DNA of 11,568 nt, taken from contig DDEJ01000124.1 of the NCBI GenBank assembly GCA_002336405.1, forward strand, positions 19,221 to 30,788. Direction: 5' to 3'. Position numbers and translations under genes: made by a program. The stretch is from Rhodobacteraceae bacterium UBA1957. Lineage in GTDB: Bacteria; Pseudomonadota; Alphaproteobacteria; Rhodobacterales; Rhodobacteraceae. The stretch's first letter is position 1; the number at the start of each line of letters is the position of its first letter. The notes under the pieces are model-generated. The model was not told the DNA's origin, searched no databases, and saw only the letters and a list, made by a program, of their open reading frames with translations. Positions 5,729-11,568 of this stretch are shown piece by piece.

Positions 5729-8080
5729 ATGAATAATTACTATACAATTTGGCCACAAACCCTTGGCTTTCCCTTCATCGCCGTTCTGCTGCGTGTTCGG
5801 ACATTGGTTTTACTTTGCGGCATGGTGGTATTTTCATTTACTCAAACGGCAGAGGCACAATCGTATGTGTTTTCTAAATTTGAGGTCAGCGGAAACCAAC
5901 GTATCGAAAGTAACACTGTCCTGAGTTATGCGGGCCTTGAGCGTGATGCCACGATAAGTGCGGGTGCTCTGAACACTGCCTACCGAAATATTTTGGCCAG
6001 CGGCTTGTTCGAGCGTGTCGATATGGAGCCTGTTGGAAGCACTTTGAAAATTTTGGTAGTTGAATTACCGACCCTGAACCAGATCGTTTTTGAAGGGAAT
6101 AAAAGGCTCAAAACTGAGGCTCTGTTAAAAGCTATCCAATCCCAGCCGCGACGGGTTTTCAACGCGGAAATGGCTGAACAAGACGCGGCCCGCGTCGTCG
6201 ATGCATATGTGCAAAAGGGCCGGCTTGCAGCAAGAGTAACGCCCAAGGCGATCAGGCGCTCGGACAATCGGGTCGATTTGGTATTTGAAGTTTTCGAGGG
6301 GGGCTTGGTCGAGATTGAACGGTTGAGCTTTGTTGGTAATAAAACTTTTTCAGAACGCAGATTGCGGCGGGTTTTGGCCACAAAACAGGCTGGGCTGCTA
6401 CGCAGTATTATATCTAAGGATACGTTCATCGCGGACCGGATCGATTATGACAAACAGCTTCTGAGAGATTTTTATATCTCACGCGGATTTGTCGATTTTA
6501 AAATCACAAATGTTGCCTCGGAGCTATCTCGCAAACGCGACGGAATGTTCGTAACTGTTATGATCCAAGAGGGTCAGCAGTTTTCTGTCGGCGAGGTATC
6601 GGTTGTCTCAGACATCGAGACGGTGGATATTGCAGCATTTGAAACTGCGGTAAAGGTGACCTCTGGGGATACCTACTCGCCTCTGCCTATTGAGACAGAT
6701 ATTACACGGTTAGAGCGTTTTGCCCTAATGCAGGGGAATGATTTTCTACGGGTAGAGCCCAAGATTACCCGCAATGATCGAGAATTGACGCTAGACATAG
6801 AATACACCCTATCCAACGGGCCGCGGGTCTTTGTCCAGCGTATCGATATAAAAGGCAATGCAACGACGTTAGATAAGGTTATACGGCGGCAGTTTAAAGT
6901 GGTTGAAGGCGACCCGTTTAATCCACGCGAAATTCGCCAAAGCGCTGAACGTATCAAAGCTCTGGGTTTTTTTTCGAAATCCAAGGTTGAGCCGCGTGAG
7001 GGTTCCTCTCCCGACCAGGTCATTATTGACGTGTCGGTAGTTGAACGGCCAACCGGCAGTCTTGGTTTTGGCGGTACATATGCCAGCACCACCGGGCTGG
7101 GTGCGGAAATATCCTTTGAAGAGGCTAATTTTCTGGGTAGAGGCCAAGCAATTGGTGTCGCCGTCTCCACTGCACAAACCAATAAAAAACTTGAATTTAG
7201 TTTTCGTGACCCCGCTTTTTTAGGCCGCAATTTGTCAGCCGGGCTAGAGTTGGGTTACGTTTCTTATACCTATGATAATGTATCTTTCAACTCAAGCGCG
7301 ACTTCTTTTTCGCCCTCGGTTGGATTTCCGCTAACCGACTATAGCGCCTTGAACCTGAGCTACAGCATCTCCACGTCCAAAGTCGCCTCGGGTTTGACAG
7401 CCAGCACTGCGGTCAGCGGCATCATCAAAGATGAAATTAAAAAGGGCGATGTGTTGAACAGCTCGATCGGGTATAGATATACCTATGACAGCCGTCGAAA
7501 GGGTCTAAGCACCAATTCAGGAATTCTGTTTCAACTCGGGCAGGAAATTGGTGGGTTTGGTGGTGATAATACCTTTGTCAAAACAAGTTTTAAAACTACC
7601 GGGCAAACAAAGGTTATGGCAGAAGAAGTTACGCTTTCTGCCACCCTTGAAGGCGGCACAATGTCGTTTATGAAGGGCAGCAGTCGGGTTAACGATCGCT
7701 TCTCGCTTGGATCCGATATGTTGCGTGGGTTTGACGCAAATGGCGTAGGGCCACGCGAAGTAAAGTCAGGCTCTTACGATGACGCTCTCGGCGGCACAAA
7801 TTATGCGGTTGCCCGCTTTGAAGGCCAATTTCCCTTGGGAATACCAAACGAGTACGGGCTCACAGGGGGTGTATTCTACGACGTAGGTTCTCTGTGGGGA
7901 TTGGAAACTACTAACGGGTTAGTGGTATCTGAAAAGTTCAAGCTTCGTCACACGGTCGGCTTTTCGTTATTTTGGAAAACTGTCATTGGGCCACTGAGGT
8001 TTAATTTTATGGATGTGTTGCAATCTGAGACCAACGATAAAACCGAAAGCTTTGAACTCACCATTTCGTCAATCTTCTGA
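5729..8080 (+). CDS. bamA: Outer membrane protein assembly factor BamA
   Basis: Core Omp85 subunit of the BAM complex, which folds and inserts beta-barrel proteins into the outer membrane. The 783-residue precursor has a long Sec signal: hydrophobic stretches at about 10-21 and 25-37, with probable cleavage after A-E-A at residue 43. The mature part begins with POTRA-type repeats recognisable by V/I-x-x-F/I-x-G-N segments (for example VSGNQRI, FEGNKRL, FVGNKTF, IKGNATT), five in all by eye over about residues 46-440. A C-terminal barrel follows, with the LRGF lid-loop motif and GVGPR near residue 670. The chain ends in phenylalanine (TISSIF), the usual outer-membrane sorting signal. In POTRA5 the segment is RRQF (Gln388), where E. 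coli has RREM. GGGAA at 5718-5722 lies six bases before the ATG. Next to skp, as usual. Confidence 0.95.
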   Translation: MNNYYTIWPQTLGFPFIAVLLRVRTLVLLCGMVVFSFTQTAEAQSYVFSKFEVSGNQRIESNTVLSYAGLERDATISAGALNTAYRNILASGLFERVDMEPVGSTLKILVVELPTLNQIVFEGNKRLKTEALLKAIQSQPRRVFNAEMAEQDAARVVDAYVQKGRLAARVTPKAIRRSDNRVDLVFEVFEGGLVEIERLSFVGNKTFSERRLRRVLATKQAGLLRSIISKDTFIADRIDYDKQLLRDFYISRGFVDFKITNVASELSRKRDGMFVTVMIQEGQQFSVGEVSVVSDIETVDIAAFETAVKVTSGDTYSPLPIETDITRLERFALMQGNDFLRVEPKITRNDRELTLDIEYTLSNGPRVFVQRIDIKGNATTLDKVIRRQFKVVEGDPFNPREIRQSAERIKALGFFSKSKVEPREGSSPDQVIIDVSVVERPTGSLGFGGTYASTTGLGAEISFEEANFLGRGQAIGVAVSTAQTNKKLEFSFRDPAFLGRNLSAGLELGYVSYTYDNVSFNSSATSFSPSVGFPLTDYSALNLSYSISTSKVASGLTASTAVSGIIKDEIKKGDVLNSSIGYRYTYDSRRKGLSTNSGILFQLGQEIGGFGGDNTFVKTSFKTTGQTKVMAEEVTLSATLEGGTMSFMKGSSRVNDRFSLGSDMLRGFDANGVGPREVKSGSYDDALGGTNYAVARFEGQFPLGIPNEYGLTGGVFYDVGSLWGLETTNGLVVSEKFKLRHTVGFSLFWKTVIGPLRFNFMDVLQSETNDKTESFELTISSIF

Positions 8081-8087
8081 GGATCCC

Positions 8088-8651
8088 ATGACCACATTTC
8101 GCATCCTGATCATTTGGATTGTTTTTTTGGTCACAACTGTGGGGTATGTTTCGGCGCAGACAGCCAACTTGCCCTCAACCTCAGTGATAATAATCGATAA
8201 ACAACGTGTGCTGAGTGAAACTCTCTACGGCCAGCGACTTATGGCAGAAATGCGGCTGATGGAGCAATTACAGATTGCTGATAACAAACGCCTTCTGCAA
8301 GAATTAGAGTTGGAAGAAGCACGTCTGACCGAACAGCGCAGTTCGATGGACGCGGATGAATTCAGAGTTTTGGCAGTGAATTTTGACGAAAAAGTCCAAT
8401 TTATTTCAAATCAACAACAAGCAAAAAATCAAACGCGCATGGAGCAGCGCCGTAAGGATCAGATGACATTAATGGCGGCAACCGGCCCGGTTTTTGAAAC
8501 ATTGATGCGTGACACCGGTGCAGATGTAATCATCGAACAGCGCTATGCCTTTATCTGGAACGACGCGATCAACCTTACCGATGAGGCCATCGAACGGATT
8601 GATGCGTTTCTGGGGGATGGGAAGACGAGTTTCGAGGCAGATAAAGAGTAA
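8088..8651 (+). CDS. skp: Periplasmic OMP chaperone, Skp/OmpH family
   Basis: Holdase chaperone that binds unfolded outer-membrane proteins in the periplasm and delivers them to BAM. The start at 8088 gives 187 residues. A longer reading from 8013 is rejected because it overlaps the end of bamA and lacks a signal peptide at its N-terminus, whereas 8088 follows TGAGGA directly. Residues 1-23 are a clear Sec signal (hydrophobic 5-20, cleavage after V-S-A). The mature start has VIIIDKQRVLSETLYG, the typical OmpH opening. A charged helical, coiled-coil-prone region rich in Glu, Gln, Arg and Leu spans about residues 60-130, and a short C-terminal strand region follows. Sequence conservation in this family is low, so identification rests on architecture and on its position seven bases after bamA. 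Confidence 0.88.
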   Translation: MTTFRILIIWIVFLVTTVGYVSAQTANLPSTSVIIIDKQRVLSETLYGQRLMAEMRLMEQLQIADNKRLLQELELEEARLTEQRSSMDADEFRVLAVNFDEKVQFISNQQQAKNQTRMEQRRKDQMTLMAATGPVFETLMRDTGADVIIEQRYAFIWNDAINLTDEAIERIDAFLGDGKTSFEADKE

Positions 8652-8714
8652 GCTTGTCCCGCTTTCAAGGGCTTGATAGATACTCGTTAGAAAGAACAAG
8701 GATAGGACCCCAGT

Positions 8715-9191
8715 ATGACTTCACCCATTTTGAGTGCGGATATTCAGCTTATCCAACGGATATTGCCACATCGTTATCCGTTCCTGCTTGTGGATAAAGT
8801 GCTTGAAATTGACGGATATAAATCCGCAACTGGGATCAAAAATGTCTCGATGAATGAGCCGCATTTCCAAGGTCATTTCCCGGGTGCGCCCATTATGCCC
8901 GGCGTCACTATTGTTGAGGCAATGGCGCAGACCGCAGGCGTTATGGTTGGAACAGCCCTGGATCTGGCTGATAAAAACATGCTGATCTATTTTATGGCGA
9001 TTGATAAATGTAAATTCCGGCGCAAGGTTATTCCCGGGGACGTTTTGGAAATGCGGATGACAACATTACGCGGCAAACCCGGCGGTAAGGTTTGGAAATT
9101 TGGGGGTGTCGCCACTGTCGAAGGGGAAATGGCCGCCGAGGCAGAGTTTACCGCAATGATGGATCTGCCTCAGGAACCGGCTGATGTCTGA
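8715..9191 (+). CDS. fabZ: 3-hydroxyacyl-[ACP] dehydratase FabZ
   Basis: Dehydrates 3-hydroxyacyl-ACP to trans-2-enoyl-ACP in fatty acid elongation and competes with LpxA for 3-hydroxyacyl-ACP. The 158-residue hot-dog-fold protein has [13 protein letters not shown] at the N-terminus, then GHFPG with catalytic His54 and [13 protein letters not shown] with catalytic Glu68. Length is normal. AAGGATAGGA at about 8698-8707 supports the ATG. It overlaps lpxA by 8 bp, so the two are probably translated together, which suits balancing membrane fatty acid against lipid A synthesis. The 63-bp gap from skp holds only weak promoter-like boxes and no gene. Confidence 0.96.
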   Translation: MTSPILSADIQLIQRILPHRYPFLLVDKVLEIDGYKSATGIKNVSMNEPHFQGHFPGAPIMPGVTIVEAMAQTAGVMVGTALDLADKNMLIYFMAIDKCKFRRKVIPGDVLEMRMTTLRGKPGGKVWKFGGVATVEGEMAAEAEFTAMMDLPQEPADV

Positions 9192-9996
9192 CATGAACCG
9201 CGCAGAAGCCGAGACTGTCAAGATCCATCCAAGCGCGGTGATTGAAATGGGTGCTGAGATTCACCCCGATTGCAAGATTGGGCCGTTTTGTCATATTGGC
9301 CCAGATGTGGTTTTGAATGCCGGCGTTGAATTGAAAAGTCATGTCGTCGTCTCGGGGCAGACAACGGTTGGGCAAGACACGACGATTTTCCCCTTTTCGG
9401 TAATTGGTGAAATTCCGCAAGACCTCAAGTTTAATGGTGAAAAAACGCGCCTTGTGATCGGTGAACGCAATCGAATCCGGGAACATGTGACAATGAACAC
9501 TGGTACCGATGGTGGTGGCGGTGTGACCAAGATTGGGGATGACGGGCTGTTTATGGCTGGCTGCCATGTTGCCCATGATGCCCAGATCGGCGATCGGGTG
9601 ATCGTGGTGAACAGCGCCGCATTGGCCGGTCACTGCATCATCGAGGATGATGTCATCATTGGTGGCCTTTCAGGCATTCATCAATTTGTCCGTATAGGCC
9701 GTGGTGCGATTGTTGGTGCGGTAACAATGGTTACAAATGATGTCATCCCATATGGCCTTGTACAGGGACCCCGCGGCGCGTTGGACGGCTTGAATTTAGT
9801 TGGTTTGAAACGCAAGGGGGTAGAGCGGGCTGATATTACGGCTTTGCGCGCGGCGTTTCAAATGTTGGCGCAAGGCGATGGAACATTTTTGGAGCGGACC
9901 AAAAAACTTGGGGAAGAAACCACTTCGGTCTATGTTCAGGATATTGTAGATTTTGTTTTGGGTCATAGTGACCGATCCTTTTTGACGCCGAGCTGA
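9184..9996 (+). CDS. lpxA: UDP-N-acetylglucosamine acyltransferase LpxA
   Basis: First step of lipid A synthesis: moves a 3-hydroxyacyl chain from ACP to O-3 of UDP-GlcNAc. The 270-residue product is a left-handed beta-helix with repeated hexapeptides ([19 protein letters not shown] and so on) from about residue 12 to 195. Catalytic His131 is in CHVAHD, corresponding to E. coli His125. NSAALAGH and IHQF follow, and a helical C-terminal domain starts around 200. The acyl-chain ruler position, Gly173 in E. coli, appears to be Ala179 here (VGAVT), which could shorten the favoured chain; that is inferred from alignment by eye. AGGA at 9172-9175 lies eight bases before this ATG, favouring it over the in-frame ATG at 9193. 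Confidence 0.95.
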   Translation: MSDMNRAEAETVKIHPSAVIEMGAEIHPDCKIGPFCHIGPDVVLNAGVELKSHVVVSGQTTVGQDTTIFPFSVIGEIPQDLKFNGEKTRLVIGERNRIREHVTMNTGTDGGGGVTKIGDDGLFMAGCHVAHDAQIGDRVIVVNSAALAGHCIIEDDVIIGGLSGIHQFVRIGRGAIVGAVTMVTNDVIPYGLVQGPRGALDGLNLVGLKRKGVERADITALRAAFQMLAQGDGTFLERTKKLGEETTSVYVQDIVDFVLGHSDRSFLTPS

Positions 9997-9999
9997 CCC

Positions 10000-10806
10000 A
10001 TGCCGTCAGATCTTGCCATTTTAAGCGGCGCAGGGGCTTTGCCACCGGATTTGGCGAATGCCTATCCAGACGCGCTTTGCATTACCTTTACCGGCATCGC
10101 TCACAGCCTGACAGGCCGAACCGAAGACCATAGCTTTGATCGGCTTGGGAGCTTGTTCACGACGCTGAAAGAGCGCGGTATCCGCCGGGTGGTTTTGGCA
10201 GGCTCAATGCACCGGCCGGCGCTGAACCCAGAAAACTTTGATGCATTTATGCTCCAGATTGCCCCACAGCTTGTCGCCGCATTTAAACTTGGTGATGATG
10301 GTCTGCTACGGTTTGTGATTAAAATGTTCGAAACACAAGGGTTTACGGTGTGTGGTGCCCATGAGCTCTTGCCTGAGTTGACCGCAACTGCAGGGATAGT
10401 ATCGCAAGTGGCCCCCCTGCCAGAGCATCTTGAAGATATAGACAGGGGGCTGGCTTTGCTGGGGTTGCTTTCAGAAGCCGACATCGGCCAAAGCAGTGTG
10501 TTTGAAAACGGCCTATGCCTGGGGGTGGAAACACTGCAGGGTACGGATGCGCTACTTGGTTTTGTTGCACAAACACCCCCACATCTGCGCCGTGGGCACC
10601 GCGGCGTTTTGGTTAAAGCCCCGAAAACAGGTCAAGACCTGCGGGTGGATATGCCTGCAATCGGGCCCGATACTATAAGGGCGGTGCAGGTGGCAGGTTT
10701 GGCTGGTCTGGCGATTGCCGCCGGGCGCGTGCTGGTATTAGAGCCAGATCAGACGCGGGCACTGGTGTCTGAGTTTGGATTATTTTTTGTAGCCCGGGAG
10801 ATTTGA
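10000..10806 (+). CDS. lpxI: UDP-2,3-diacylglucosamine pyrophosphatase LpxI
   Basis: Hydrolyses UDP-2,3-diacylglucosamine to 2,3-diacylglucosamine 1-phosphate (lipid X) and UMP, the fourth lipid A step. LpxI (formerly DUF1009) is the non-homologous replacement of LpxH in alphaproteobacteria and is known from Caulobacter. The 268-residue product shows the N-terminal ILSGAGALPPDLA motif, GDDGLLRFVI near 105, and the C-terminal catalytic-domain block GVLVKAPKTGQDLRVD followed by MPAIGP. Asp217 there probably matches the essential aspartate of the Caulobacter enzyme. It lies 3 bp after lpxA and 1 bp before lpxB, so coupling is likely. Its placement between them is itself strong evidence of function. 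Confidence 0.93.
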   Translation: MPSDLAILSGAGALPPDLANAYPDALCITFTGIAHSLTGRTEDHSFDRLGSLFTTLKERGIRRVVLAGSMHRPALNPENFDAFMLQIAPQLVAAFKLGDDGLLRFVIKMFETQGFTVCGAHELLPELTATAGIVSQVAPLPEHLEDIDRGLALLGLLSEADIGQSSVFENGLCLGVETLQGTDALLGFVAQTPPHLRRGHRGVLVKAPKTGQDLRVDMPAIGPDTIRAVQVAGLAGLAIAAGRVLVLEPDQTRALVSEFGLFFVAREI

Positions 10807-10807
10807 G

Positions 10808-11568
10808 GTGAAGGTGTTTATCATCGCGGGTGAGGCTTCGGGCGACAAATTGGGCACTGAAATGATGAAAGGGCTGCAACATCTTGCTGGTGACAAGGTT
10901 CAGTTTGCCGGCGTGGGCGGTGCCGGGATGATCGGGCAGGGGCTGGCAAGTTTGTTTCCAATGGACCAGATCAGCATCATGGGGATCGGTGAAATATTAT
11001 CCCAGTATCAAGCACTTAAGCGCTATATTCAACAAACTGTTGAAGCCGTTTTGCAGTTTCAACCCGACGTTTTGATCACGATTGATTTGCCCGAATTTAA
11101 TCTGCGGGTGGCCCGACAAGTCAAGGCACGCAGCTCTATTCGCACAGTGCATTATGTTGCGCCAACAGTCTGGGCTTGGCGACCAAAACGGGCGGCTAAA
11201 ATGGCCCCCTACATTGATCAGGTGCTGGCACTTTTTCCATTTGAGCCGCCCTATATGCGCGCCGCTGGCATGCAATGCGAATTTGTTGGGCACCCTGTTG
11301 TGACCGACCCTCAAGCAACACCATGCGAAGTCGCGGCCTTCCGCAAAGCGCATGACATTGATGGGGCACCATTATTATTGGTTCTGCCTGGATCGCGTCG
11401 TTCCGAGGTGCTGCGATTACTGCCCGTCTTTGGGGCCACAGTCACGGCGCTTGTACAACAGCACCCAGCGCTTCGGGTGGTTGTACCGACCGTGTCTGCA
11501 GTTGCGGGGCAAGTGCAGTCAGCCGTGGCGGGTTGGCCCGGCCAGCCGATCGTTCTGGCTCCACAGAC
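10808..11568 (+). CDS. lpxB: Lipid-A-disaccharide synthase LpxB (partial, 3' end outside window)
   Basis: GT19 glycosyltransferase that joins UDP-2,3-diacylglucosamine and lipid X into the beta-1,6 disaccharide of lipid A; a peripheral inner-membrane enzyme. The frame stays open to the window edge: 253 complete codons of an expected 380-390. The start is GTG, with GGGAG at 10796-10800 seven bases upstream. Family motifs are AGEASGD at 7-13, GVGGAGM, MGIGEIL, TIDLPEFNLR, VAPTVWAWRPKR, FVGHPV at 159-164 and LPGSRRSE at 193-200. No frameshift was seen. It takes the product of the preceding gene as one of its two substrates. Confidence 0.95.
   Translation, partial: MKVFIIAGEASGDKLGTEMMKGLQHLAGDKVQFAGVGGAGMIGQGLASLFPMDQISIMGIGEILSQYQALKRYIQQTVEAVLQFQPDVLITIDLPEFNLRVARQVKARSSIRTVHYVAPTVWAWRPKRAAKMAPYIDQVLALFPFEPPYMRAAGMQCEFVGHPVVTDPQATPCEVAAFRKAHDIDGAPLLLVLPGSRRSEVLRLLPVFGATVTALVQQHPALRVVVPTVSAVAGQVQSAVAGWPGQPIVLAPQ

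Noticed and set aside
6673..7230. Long minus-strand open frames (up to 185 codons) within bamA
   Set aside because: They lie opposite conserved POTRA and barrel coding sequence, with serine/arginine-rich low-likelihood products typical of antisense frames.
8013..8087. 25-codon upstream extension of the skp frame
   Set aside because: It overlaps the end of bamA in another frame, has no ribosome-binding site, and would hide the signal peptide that begins at 8088.
8654..8682. Promoter-like boxes TTGTCC and TAGATA before fabZ
   Set aside because: Both boxes match the consensus poorly and the gap is only 63 bp; continued transcription from bamA-skp explains fabZ expression.
1..11568. Hidden defence, mobile or biosynthetic system
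   Set aside because: Nearly all of the window is occupied by recognised housekeeping envelope genes with uniform style; no direct repeats, integrase, transposase, toxin-antitoxin pair or CRISPR repeats were seen.

Overview
This window is a chromosomal envelope-biogenesis cluster from an alphaproteobacterium. The best guess is a Roseobacter-group member of the Rhodobacterales. That rests on gene order, on UDP-2,3-diacylglucosamine hydrolysis by LpxI (rather than LpxH) between lpxA and lpxB, and on the style of MiaA, BamA and Skp. Base composition is moderate, lower than in many Rhodobacteraceae. The genus is not determined. No mobile element, CRISPR array, rRNA or tRNA gene was seen.

Layout: miaA (tRNA isopentenyltransferase) lies on the minus strand at the left edge, divergent from everything else. 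A short divergent intergenic region (about 977-1083) follows. Then come plus-strand genes: pyrH (UMP kinase), frr (ribosome recycling factor), uppS (undecaprenyl diphosphate synthase, TTG start), cdsA (CDP-diacylglycerol synthase), a 224-bp stretch without a recognisable complete gene, rseP (site-2 protease, GTG start), a 201-bp intergenic region with a candidate promoter, bamA (outer-membrane protein assembly), skp/ompH (periplasmic chaperone), fabZ, lpxA, lpxI, and the first 253 codons of lpxB (GTG start), which runs off the right edge. Bases 1-61 are too short to assign.

The genes supply the envelope together. PyrH feeds UTP/CTP pools used for UDP-sugars and CDP-diacylglycerol. UppS makes the lipid carrier for peptidoglycan and O-antigen. 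CdsA makes the phospholipid precursor. RseP is an intramembrane protease of envelope stress. BamA and Skp fold outer-membrane proteins. FabZ, LpxA, LpxI and LpxB make hydroxyacyl chains and early lipid A. Many junctions overlap or nearly touch (uppS/cdsA, fabZ/lpxA, lpxA/lpxI, lpxI/lpxB), which suggests cotranscription and translational coupling.

Most of the window is conventional. The main oddity is the cdsA-rseP gap. In many alphaproteobacteria this position holds dxr, the MEP-pathway reductoisomerase gene. Here only about 0.22 kb is left, with a TTGA-coupled 70-codon frame whose first bases resemble a dxr start interrupted by small indels. This looks like loss of dxr from its ancestral place, with DXR activity probably supplied from elsewhere in the genome. 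That is an inference, not a demonstrated fact.
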